24,305 nt of DNA, taken from IMG/VR virus record IMGVR_UViG_3300020437_000888, positions 1 to 24,305 of that record. One strand, given 5' to 3'. A program made the translations under genes and the position numbers. Under the pieces are notes generated by a model. The model did no database searches and was not told the DNA's origin. It saw only the letters and a list, made by a program, of their open reading frames with translations. This document shows positions 7,971 through 13,584 of this stretch, one piece after another (the first letter of the stretch is position 1; the number at the start of each line of letters is the position of its first letter). This DNA comes from a virus.

Positions 7971-8720
7971 ATGGGAATTAATATGGAGAAAATGCGTGCT
8001 CGTATGGAGGCGCTACAAGGAAACGGAAATAATCGAAAGAATAACTTTTGGAAACCACAGGAGGGTGAGCAAACTATTCGTCTAGTAGCTCCGTCAGATG
8101 GCGATCCCTTCCGAGATTATTGGTTTCATTATGACGTAGCGGGTGAGCCTGGATTTCTTTCGCCAAAGCGTAACTTTGGTGAGGATTGCCCACTCGATGA
8201 CTATGTACGTGCCCTATGGCGTGAAGGCTCTGAAGAGTCAAAGCGTGTTGCACGTAAGCTAGGTGCGAAGCAGCGTTTCTTTGCTCCGGTCCTTATTCGA
8301 GGACAAGAAGAAGAAGGTGTAAAGGTTTGGGGATTCGGCAAGCGTGCTTACGAAACTCTACTTGGCCTTGTTCTTAACCCAGAATATGGTGATATTACAG
8401 ATCCGTCTGAAGGCACTGATTTGGTTATCACTTACTCAAAGCCAGCGGGTGCATCTTATCCTGAAACCAAGATCACGCCACGCCGCCGTTCATCTCTTCT
8501 TCATGAAGATGAAACACAGGCTCGCGCTCTTATGGAGTCCGTTCCTGATTTTGATGAGGTATTTTCGGATGCTCGTCGCTCCTCTACGCAAGTAGCGGAT
8601 ATTCTTGATCGCTTCCTCAACACTGTTGATGAATCGGTTTCTAACCAACCAGCGGCCGCTACCTCTGCTGGAACGGTTTCGGATGTCGATAAGGCATTCT
8701 CTGAATTGCTAGGTAGCTAA
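7971..8720 (+). CDS. T4 gp32-like single-stranded DNA-binding protein, 249 aa
   Basis: The order FWKPQEGEQTIRLVAPSDGDPFRDYWFHY, then FLSPKRNFGEDCPLDDYV matches the OB-fold core of gp32-type SSBs of T4-like and marine phages. The C-terminus, after an Ala/Ser/Thr linker, is acidic-hydrophobic (DVDKAFSELLGS), the usual partner-binding tail. Gp32 holds a zinc through Cys/His residues; here a single Cys (in EDCPLDDY) remains, so zinc binding is probably lost. Role: coating ssDNA at forks and recombination sites and loading helicase and recombinase. A strong SD (AAGGAG, 7957-7962) precedes the ATG; a second ATG lies 12 nt further in. Codon use differs sharply from the structural genes: all 20 Arg are CGN, as expected of a very highly expressed protein. 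Confidence 0.85.
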   Translation: MGINMEKMRARMEALQGNGNNRKNNFWKPQEGEQTIRLVAPSDGDPFRDYWFHYDVAGEPGFLSPKRNFGEDCPLDDYVRALWREGSEESKRVARKLGAKQRFFAPVLIRGQEEEGVKVWGFGKRAYETLLGLVLNPEYGDITDPSEGTDLVITYSKPAGASYPETKITPRRRSSLLHEDETQARALMESVPDFDEVFSDARRSSTQVADILDRFLNTVDESVSNQPAAATSAGTVSDVDKAFSELLGS

Positions 8721-8742
8721 TCGTTTTTTTTTCAACCGCAGG

Positions 8743-8766
8743 GAGGCCAGGGTTGACAGTGGCCTC
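8743..8766. promoter_or_regulatory. Perfect inverted repeat around a -35 box (candidate operator)
   Basis: GAGGCCA (8743-8749) and TGGCCTC (8760-8766) form perfect 7-bp arms separated by 10 nt. The -35 hexamer TTGACA (8753-8758) lies exactly in the central 10 nt. No T-run follows on the + strand, so it is not an intrinsic terminator. A dimeric repressor bound here would block RNA polymerase. The binder is unknown; the downstream ParB-fold protein is one candidate. Confidence 0.6.
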
Positions 8767-8781
8767 AACATTTGTTATAAT
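8753..8781 (+). promoter_or_regulatory. Perfect-consensus sigma70 promoter for the ParB-like gene
   Basis: TTGACA (8753-8758), a 17-bp spacer and TATAAT (8776-8781) match the bacterial housekeeping consensus at all 12 positions. The expected start is near 8788, which gives a leader of about 91 nt before the ATG at 8879. It lies between the SSB stop and the ParB-like gene and would run that gene as a unit ending at the terminator at 9812-9842. Confidence 0.85.
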
Positions 8782-8787
8782 ATAAAA

Positions 8788-8878
8788 GAATCATTTGATT
8801 CAAAAGGTGATAAGGTACCTTGTGTAAGCGCTAACGCCTTCGAAACCTTAGTATGTCTCATGAGAAAGGAGAAGTATT
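8788..8878 (+). promoter_or_regulatory. Palindrome-rich leader of the ParB-like gene
   Basis: Within 91 nt are: GAATCA-TT-TGATTC at 8788-8801, right at the expected transcription start; a 10-bp palindrome AAGGTACCTT at 8812-8821; AGCGCT at 8827-8832, within a small AAGCG-CTAA-CGCCTT hairpin (8826-8840); and TCTCATGAGA at 8856-8865. Two AAGGT copies (8804-8808, 8812-8816) can each pair with either of two ACCTT copies (8817-8821, 8845-8849), so alternative folds are possible. A 9-codon ORF (8853-8882) ends at the ATG as ATGA. SD AAAGGAG is at 8865-8871. Confidence 0.5.
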
Positions 8879-9805
8879 ATGAGCAATCAGATTATTGGTA
8901 ATTTAAAATTATCTCAACCAATCCCGGTTCTAGGTCAATTGGGAAAATTATCAAAAGTCAAAGTTAATGTCAAGAGCTTGGTCAATCGTGAAACAAAAGC
9001 ATCCACGATAAAAAAATATCTTAAGGATGGATTTGATTTTAAGAAGTTTGTTCCTCCAGTCGTCGCACAATATCCTGATGGAAAGCAATACCTTTTGGAT
9101 GGTGATCACCGAAGAGCAATGTGGGAAAAAACGTTTCCTTTCAAGCCTATGATGCCTTGTTTTATTATTAATGTTGTGAACGATCAAGAGTACCACCTAT
9201 TGTTCGTGGAGATTAATGCCAAGAATCGTAAAACAGCAAACAAAGAAGAGGTTTTTGTTCATGAAGTTCTAGCAGGTATTCCAAGCGCTGTAACTACAGC
9301 GAGAAACCTTAAGAACGCTGGACTAAGTGTTTATGGCGCACCTGGACCACTAGGAACTGTGGGCGCACTAAACTCTCCTAATGTAACAGTTGGGGCGTTT
9401 CGAAATGCAATGAAGCATGGCGGCACCTTTGGTGTTAACGTATCACGCGCTAGGGCAGCAGCGCAAATCGCGTGGCCAACTAATCTGAAAAAGATTAATG
9501 GCGAACTATTAGAGGCACTTACTATTTGTTATTCTTTGTATCCAGACTTAAGCAATGGAAGCAAGATACAAACTGACTTTGAATTATTTTTAGATAGAAT
9601 AGTCGGGCCAGAAAACCAAAGCAATATTGCTTATAAGTATAAGTCCGAAGGTGGCCGTGTACATCATAGACATGGTGAATCAATTGCAAAGGGTATGATG
9701 ATGCATTTTCGCAAAGTTGATTTACAATCTCGTGGTGGGTGTAGCCTCCAGTGGAAACAAAAAACAATTAATTTAAAGCCTTTAACTAAAATGTTAGAAG
9801 ATTAA
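8879..9805 (+). CDS. ParB-fold (ParB/Srx superfamily) protein, 308 aa
   Basis: Residues about 25-110 show the ParB N-terminal pattern: KVKVNVKSLVNRETKASTI, a positively charged helix, FVPPVVAQYPDGKQYLLDG, then DGDHRRAMW (74-82), which carries the G-x-H-R type signature of this superfamily, followed by MPCFIINVVNDQEYHLLFVE. Members include CTPase DNA-partition proteins, phage ParB-like nucleases and transcription regulators, so activity cannot be fixed. Residues 120-308 match nothing I know; there is no obvious helix-turn-helix, but the region is basic and Gly/Ala-rich near 150-190. The gene has its own consensus promoter, a structured leader and a terminator, unlike its neighbours, so it appears to be expressed independently. 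It may bind the palindromes in its own control region. SD AAAGGAG is 7 nt before the ATG. Confidence 0.7.
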   Translation: MSNQIIGNLKLSQPIPVLGQLGKLSKVKVNVKSLVNRETKASTIKKYLKDGFDFKKFVPPVVAQYPDGKQYLLDGDHRRAMWEKTFPFKPMMPCFIINVVNDQEYHLLFVEINAKNRKTANKEEVFVHEVLAGIPSAVTTARNLKNAGLSVYGAPGPLGTVGALNSPNVTVGAFRNAMKHGGTFGVNVSRARAAAQIAWPTNLKKINGELLEALTICYSLYPDLSNGSKIQTDFELFLDRIVGPENQSNIAYKYKSEGGRVHHRHGESIAKGMMMHFRKVDLQSRGGCSLQWKQKTINLKPLTKMLED

Positions 9806-9811
9806 TTTATT

Positions 9812-9842
9812 GGGACACCTTCGGGTGTCCCTTTTTATTTTA
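9812..9842 (+). terminator. Strong intrinsic terminator with UUCG loop
   Basis: GGGACACC (9812-9819), TTCG loop (9820-9823), GGTGTCCC (9824-9831): a perfect 8-bp stem with a very stable tetraloop, followed by TTTTTATTTTATT. It lies 6 nt after the ParB-like stop codon and closes that transcription unit. It is the clearest terminator in the window. Confidence 0.93.
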
Positions 9843-9863
9843 TTATGAAAGGAAGGGATAAAA

Positions 9864-10151
9864 TTGCTAGTAAGAGCGATTCATTGTGAAGAGTGTAATA
9901 CAACCGTATATTCAAGAGCGTCAGAAGATTTAAGAGAATGTAAGTGCGGCCGAGTTAGAGTTTATGGCGGCTTCTTAAGTCACTTTAAATACGACATAAT
10001 GGGTAAAAAAACAAAGTTTAAAAAAATAAAAATGGAGATCAAAGCAACACCTGATGATCTATATGATGACTATGAAAGCATGGAGGACAGATTTGGCTTA
10101 ATAAATAAAAACACAGATAAAGAAACAACACAAACAACGTATGTTTTTTAG
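9864..10151 (+). CDS. Small zinc-ribbon-like protein, 95 aa
   Basis: Two Cys clusters, C8-E-E-C11 and C27-K-C29-G, frame a short strand-rich segment (HCEECNTTVYSRASEDLREC, then KCGRVRVYGGF), which looks like a zinc ribbon. This pattern (CxxC, xSRxxxD, CxCG, GG) recalls a small phage/bacterial family of unknown function. The C-terminal part is acidic (DDLYDDYESMED) and Thr/Lys-rich. The TTG at 9864 is the start, since GGAAGGG at 9851-9857 is 6 nt upstream and no in-frame ATG fits. It lies just after a terminator, so its promoter is not obvious; some read-through or an unseen promoter is needed. The next gene follows after 9 nt. Confidence 0.6.
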   Translation: MLVRAIHCEECNTTVYSRASEDLRECKCGRVRVYGGFLSHFKYDIMGKKTKFKKIKMEIKATPDDLYDDYESMEDRFGLINKNTDKETTQTTYVF

Positions 10152-10160
10152 GAGATAATT

Positions 10161-10496
10161 GTGAAAAAATGGAAAAAAGGAGAAGAGGGTTTTGAAAAAG
10201 CCTTACAAGACATAGCAAGTAGATATAAAGGTCTTGGAGGTGGACCAAGTAGTGAATCTTCAGTTCATGCATCAAAGCAAGATATAAGAGAGGGATATGC
10301 TTGGTTTTGGTCTGACAATAGCGACGTGTCTAACTTAATTCAACGATCTAAAGATTATATTTTAGAGATCAGAGACCATGGTGATAATATTTCATTTAAG
10401 CTAGACAAAGCTGGCTATAGAGGTCCAATATACGCATTTAGACCAGATAGATTACTAAATGAAAATTTAGATGAGGAGGAAAATGAGATTGGCTAA
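10161..10496 (+). CDS. Hypothetical protein, 111 aa
   Basis: No family recognised. The protein has a basic N-terminus (KKWKKGEEGFEKAL), a Gly/Ser linker near residues 26-35, a core with YAWFWSDNSDVSNLIQRSKDYILEI, and an acidic C-terminus. No membrane segment is present. The GTG start is supported by AGGAG (10150-10154) 6 nt upstream. Its stop overlaps the start of the recombinase gene by several nt, so the two are probably translationally coupled. The overlap and consistent SD spacing are the reasons to accept it as a real gene. Confidence 0.6.
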   Translation: MKKWKKGEEGFEKALQDIASRYKGLGGGPSSESSVHASKQDIREGYAWFWSDNSDVSNLIQRSKDYILEIRDHGDNISFKLDKAGYRGPIYAFRPDRLLNENLDEEENEIG

Positions 10497-11595
10497 AAAG
10501 AAATCCGCTGGTCGTCTATCGATAGACCAGATGAGAAAACTAATAAATAAAAAAGCAGGACAAGAAGTTTCTGTTGACTTAACAGATCCAGACAACCCAA
10601 CCACTGTAAAACAATGGATTCCAACAGGTGCTCGTTGGCTAGATGGCATTATTTGTCGTGGCAAATTAGCTGGTATTCCAGTGGGTAAGGTCACAGAGAT
10701 TGCTGGGTTAGAAGCTAGTGGTAAGTCTTATATGGCTGCTCAAATAGCAGGTAATGCCCAGAAAATGGGTATTGATGTTGTTTATTTTGATTCAGAGTCA
10801 TCACTTGACTTTAACTTTTTGGAGAAAGCAGGATGTGATCCTTCAAAGATTCTTTATGTTCAAGCAACTTCAGTAGAGTTTGTTTTAGAAACAATCGAGG
10901 AATTACTTTCTTCCACAGACAGCCAGTTTCTTTTTATTTGGGATAGTTTGGCACTTACTCCTTCTATTTCAGATGTGGAGGGCGACTTTAATCCACAGTC
11001 AACGATGGCTGTAAAGGCTCGCATTTTATCAAAGGGAATGTCAAAATTAACTGTTCCTATTGCAAATAGTCAGTCTACTTTCCTTGTGTTAAATCAGTTG
11101 AAGGCAAACATTACTCGTTCGCCATCTGAAGCACTTACCACTCCTTACATGACACCGGGTGGTAAGGCATTAATTTACACTTATTCACTGCGCATTTGGC
11201 TGACTCGACCAAAAGCAAAGGCATCTTTTGTAACTGATGACAAAGGCTATCGCATTGGCAACACTGTAAAGGTAAAGCTAGAAAAGTCTCGTTTTGGCTC
11301 TCAAGGCCGTCAATGTCAATTCAAAATACTTTGGGGTGATAGCGTTGGTGTAGCTGACGAAGAAAGCTGGTTTGATGCTATTCAGGGATCAGAACATCTA
11401 GATCGTGCGGGTGCTTGGTATGAGCTTAAGTTTGAAGACGGCACGAGCGAAAAATTTCAGTCTGCTAGATGGATTGATAAATTACAAGATGACAAGTTTA
11501 AAGCACGCGTTCTTGAAATAATGGATGAAGAGGTTGTTCGTAAGTTTGATAAAAGAACGGGCGATGCCACTGAATTTTATGAGGAAAGTGCGTAA
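10489..11595 (+). CDS. uvsX: UvsX/RecA-type recombinase, 368 aa from TTG
   Basis: Numbering is from the TTG. Walker A GLEASGKS (73-80), the hydrophobic strand FLFIWDSLA with Asp 152 as Walker B, a VVYFDSESSLD strand (MAW-type Glu region), and QLKANITRSPSEALTTPYMTPGGKAL (L2-like DNA-binding loop and following helix) place this in the RecA/UvsX family. Function: ATP-dependent strand exchange in recombination and recombination-primed replication, working with the gp32-like SSB. The start is ambiguous: ATG codons at 10471 and 10483 are in frame, but AGGAGG at 10474-10479 is only 3 nt from the second and is 9 nt from the TTG, giving MAKKKSAGRLSI. The start overlaps the previous stop by 8 nt. The C-terminus is acidic. 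Confidence 0.85.
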   Translation: MAKKKSAGRLSIDQMRKLINKKAGQEVSVDLTDPDNPTTVKQWIPTGARWLDGIICRGKLAGIPVGKVTEIAGLEASGKSYMAAQIAGNAQKMGIDVVYFDSESSLDFNFLEKAGCDPSKILYVQATSVEFVLETIEELLSSTDSQFLFIWDSLALTPSISDVEGDFNPQSTMAVKARILSKGMSKLTVPIANSQSTFLVLNQLKANITRSPSEALTTPYMTPGGKALIYTYSLRIWLTRPKAKASFVTDDKGYRIGNTVKVKLEKSRFGSQGRQCQFKILWGDSVGVADEESWFDAIQGSEHLDRAGAWYELKFEDGTSEKFQSARWIDKLQDDKFKARVLEIMDEEVVRKFDKRTGDATEFYEESA

Positions 11596-11604
11596 GGATA
11601 AAAC

Positions 11605-12579
11605 ATGAGCGAGAGAGTCATCATTATTGATGGACTAAATATGTTCCTACGAAGTTACATTGTAGTCCCACAACTTTCAAAAGAAGGCCAGCCCATTGGT
11701 GGAACAACTGGCTTTCTTAAGTCTCTTCAAAAGCTTTGCCGAGAAATGAAACCAACACAGATCGTTGTTTGTTGGGATGGTCGCGGAGGAAGCAGAAAGC
11801 GCAAACAACAAAACAAAAACTATAAAGAAGGTAGGGCGCCCATTCGCCTCAACCGTAATTTTAAAGTTTTAACAGAAGAGCAAGAAAAAGAAAATAAAAT
11901 CTGGCAGCAAGAAAGAATTTGTGAGTATTTAAATAACTTTCCAGTTATGCAGTTGATTGCAGATGAAGTTGAGGCTGATGATATTATATCTTATATGTGT
12001 CGCTACAGTAGTTTGCGAGATAGTCAAAAAATTATAGTTTCAAGCGATAAAGATTTTTATCAGCTGCTTGATCAAAAGACTATTTTATATCGTCCTGTGC
12101 AGAAAAAGCTTTTAACACAAAATAGTATAATAGATGAGCACGGCATTCATCCAAATAACTTTGCCCTTGCTCGTGCTATAGTTGGAGACAAGTCAGATAA
12201 TTTAGATGGAGTTCCCGGTATTGGACTAAAAACGGTTGCTAAACGCTTTCCTTTCTTTGAGAAAGAGGAGGATGTTTACATCAATGATTTGATAGAGTTC
12301 TGTGAAAATCAAGAAAGTAATGCGAAAGCTTTCATTTCCATAAAAGAGAACAAACCGCTTATTCAGTCTAATTATAACCTGATGCAACTGTATAGTCCCA
12401 GTCTTTCGACACAGACTAAACAAAGCATCGAATGGATTATTGACAACTTCGAACACACCTTCAATAAGACTCAAACGTACAAGATGATGTTAGAGGATGG
12501 GATCAATGAGATCAATTGGAATGCTATGTTCGAAAGTTTCGCAAGAATCCAAAGGGATAAAAAGGAACTTAATAAATGA
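11605..12579 (+). CDS. FEN-family 5'-3' exonuclease / flap endonuclease (T4 RNase H type), 324 aa
   Basis: The N-terminal IIIDGLNMFLRSY has the first metal-binding Asp (D9). CWDGRGGSRKRKQ supplies D58 and the basic helical arch. EVEADDIISYM carries the E-x-x-A-D-D cluster (E123, D125, D126 region). VSSDKDFYQLL provides D148 and D150. GDKSDNLDGVPGIGLKTVAKRF provides the last Asp pair and the helix-hairpin-helix DNA-binding motif (about 194-215). Function: removal of RNA primers and 5' flaps during lagging-strand processing. It is a separate gene from the family A polymerase, unlike bacterial PolI where they are fused. AAGGA upstream supports the ATG. It follows uvsX by 9 nt and overlaps the next gene by 4 nt (ATGA-type overlap). 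Confidence 0.9.
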   Translation: MSERVIIIDGLNMFLRSYIVVPQLSKEGQPIGGTTGFLKSLQKLCREMKPTQIVVCWDGRGGSRKRKQQNKNYKEGRAPIRLNRNFKVLTEEQEKENKIWQQERICEYLNNFPVMQLIADEVEADDIISYMCRYSSLRDSQKIIVSSDKDFYQLLDQKTILYRPVQKKLLTQNSIIDEHGIHPNNFALARAIVGDKSDNLDGVPGIGLKTVAKRFPFFEKEEDVYINDLIEFCENQESNAKAFISIKENKPLIQSNYNLMQLYSPSLSTQTKQSIEWIIDNFEHTFNKTQTYKMMLEDGINEINWNAMFESFARIQRDKKELNK

Positions 12580-12953
12580 AGAAATTAAAGCCAATTTTTA
12601 TTGAAAATAGCAAACTGCCTGTTTGGTTATCGAAGATTGCCCCTATTGATGTGTGGGCATTTTCTGCTGGGCCTTTTGTTGTTTGTCGCGGAGAGTTAAG
12701 TGAAAAAGTTAAAACTCATGAAACAATTCACTTCGTTCAACAATTAGAAATGTTGTTTGTCCTTCAATGGATTTTGTACGGTTTATTTTATGTTATTGGT
12801 CGCTTTACAAAGGGAAGTTGGAAAGCGGGTTATTATGCAAACCCGTTTGAAGTCGAGGCATATGCAAACGACATAGATCCAGATTATCTGGAAGAGAGAA
12901 AGTTTTGGGCCTGGACAGGTTACATGAGGAACTTGTTTGGTCGACAAACTTAA
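12576..12953 (+). CDS. Membrane-associated HExxH putative metallopeptidase, 125 aa
   Basis: HETIH at residues 48-52 followed by FVQQLE gives the zinc-binding HExxH helix. A hydrophobic stretch, FVLQWILYGLFYVIG (61-75), is a likely membrane helix. NPFEVEAYAND (89-99) then offers a Glu as a possible third zinc ligand, as in gluzincin-type enzymes. The spacing HExxH to NxFExEAY recurs in small phage and bacterial proteins of unknown substrate. Activity is inferred; catalytic residues are present but the fold is very small. The start overlaps the FEN nuclease stop (ATGA), so it is coupled to the recombination genes. It could act on membrane or envelope proteins, or be a degenerate structural relative. 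Confidence 0.6.
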   Translation: MKKLKPIFIENSKLPVWLSKIAPIDVWAFSAGPFVVCRGELSEKVKTHETIHFVQQLEMLFVLQWILYGLFYVIGRFTKGSWKAGYYANPFEVEAYANDIDPDYLEERKFWAWTGYMRNLFGRQT

Positions 12954-12975
12954 AACCAACATAATTACCTATAAC

Positions 12976-13000
12976 GGGTGTGATCATTTCCGCACCCTTT
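12976..13000 (+). terminator. Weak terminator-like hairpin
   Basis: GGGTGTG (12976-12982) pairs with CGCACCC (12991-12997), including one G-U pair, across an 8-nt loop, followed by only three T. It sits in the 62-nt gap between the HExxH gene and the next small gene and could attenuate rather than stop transcription. Confidence 0.4.
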
Positions 13001-13015
13001 ATGGGAGTTATACTA

Positions 13016-13252
13016 TTGAAAAAAATATTTATTATCACTTTATTAATCTTGTCTTTTGCTGCTATTGCAGCCCCACCAAATAAATCAAAATTTTATGATT
13101 TCGGAGATCAAATGATCGATGGTGAAATTAAAAAACCCACAGGCCAATATATCAATTCTAGAGAAAGAGCAAGATTTGATAGACTGTTAAGTTTAAAGAA
13201 ATCTTTTCTGCCTAAAATGTTTCTCACTTCAAAAGAAAAAATATTTAAATAA
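13016..13252 (+). CDS. Small secreted protein, 78 aa from TTG
   Basis: The N-terminus MKKIFIITLLILSFAAIAAP is a clear Sec signal peptide with an A-x-A cleavage site, so the mature part (about 58 aa) would reach the periplasm. It contains YDFGDQMIDGEIKKPTGQYI and RARFDRLLSLKKSFLPKM. A pattern of Y-D-F, D-G-E, K-P-x-G, then R-x-x-F-x-x-L-L-x-L-K-x-S-F seems familiar from deltaproteobacterial motility- or envelope-associated proteins; this is from memory and unverified. The TTG at 13016 is chosen because GGGAG (13003-13007) is 8 nt upstream and it begins the signal peptide; the in-frame GTG at 12980 lies in a hairpin. Role unknown. Confidence 0.6.
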   Translation: MKKIFIITLLILSFAAIAAPPNKSKFYDFGDQMIDGEIKKPTGQYINSRERARFDRLLSLKKSFLPKMFLTSKEKIFK

Positions 13253-13259
13253 ATTGGCC

Positions 13260-13288
13260 TTGACATTGCTTTTCAGTTAAGTTAAATT
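13260..13288 (+). promoter_or_regulatory. Probable sigma70-type promoter for the Lys/Arg-tailed small gene
   Basis: TTGACA at 13260-13265 matches the -35 consensus fully. At 17 bp the -10 is TAAATT (4 of 6). The small gene at 13318 has a good SD downstream, and the region is intergenic, both in favour. The weak -10 lowers confidence. Confidence 0.5.
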
Positions 13289-13317
13289 ATAGTTACTGTA
13301 TAACACAGGAGGCAGTT

Positions 13318-13479
13318 GTGCGTAGCTTTTTATACGGTTTAGGTTTATTACTGTATGTTTTGTTCACTTCTGCGTTTGTTCAGCCTGTTGATTATAGCGA
13401 ATCATCAAGCATTTCAGAGACTTCTGAAACTTCAAAAGGTAAAAAGAAAAAGAAAAAAAAGCGTAGACTGCGCCGCTAA
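13318..13479 (+). CDS. Small membrane or secreted peptide with Lys/Arg tail, 53 aa
   Basis: The ORF begins with GTG and is preceded by ACAGGAGG (SD, 13306-13313) 4-5 nt upstream. The peptide has a hydrophobic N-terminus, RSFLYGLGLLLYVLFTSAFV (signal peptide or membrane anchor), then an acidic Ser-rich segment (DYSESSSISETSETS) and ends in GKKKKKKKRRLRR. It is too short to be found by a 60-aa cutoff. Its own promoter candidate lies upstream at 13260, and a T-run follows the stop. The charge layout (membrane segment, acidic linker, strongly basic end) would suit a small membrane-bound protein that contacts nucleic acid, lipid headgroups or lysis partners. Function unknown. Confidence 0.65.
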   Translation: MRSFLYGLGLLLYVLFTSAFVQPVDYSESSSISETSETSKGKKKKKKKRRLRR

Positions 13480-13486
13480 TTTTTTT
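13459..13486 (+). terminator. Possible weak terminator after the Lys/Arg-tailed gene
   Basis: AGCG and CGCT arms with a 10-nt loop overlap the end of the small gene and are followed by AA and seven T (13480-13486). The stem is short, so efficiency would be low. A fresh promoter starts 44 nt later. Confidence 0.3.
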
Positions 13487-13529
13487 TACCCTTTAACATT
13501 CACCACTTATGAAATAGTTGATATTCAAC

Positions 13530-13558
13530 TTGACTTTTCAAACCATAAAGGTTATATT
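13530..13558 (+). promoter_or_regulatory. Sigma70-type promoter for helicase and RNR
   Basis: TTGACT (13530-13535), a 17-bp spacer, TATATT (13553-13558). The expected start near 13565 leaves a short leader of about 20 nt with SD GAGGAA before the helicase ATG. It is intergenic, and it probably drives both helicase and ribonucleotide reductase, which are 14 nt apart. Confidence 0.7.
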
Positions 13559-13584
13559 TATATCCACAAGTCAGCGAGGAATTA

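Noticed and set aside
8344-8595. 83-aa + strand ORF inside the SSB gene
   Set aside because: Fully nested in the well-supported gp32-like gene, low-complexity Leu/His-rich product, no SD.
8724-8732. Nine-T run just after the SSB stop as a terminator
   Set aside because: Only a 3-5 bp imperfect stem precedes it, so an intrinsic terminator is not well supported.
12980-13015. GTG at 12980 as start of the secreted protein
   Set aside because: It is inside a hairpin with no SD; TTG at 13016 has an SD and begins a proper signal peptide.
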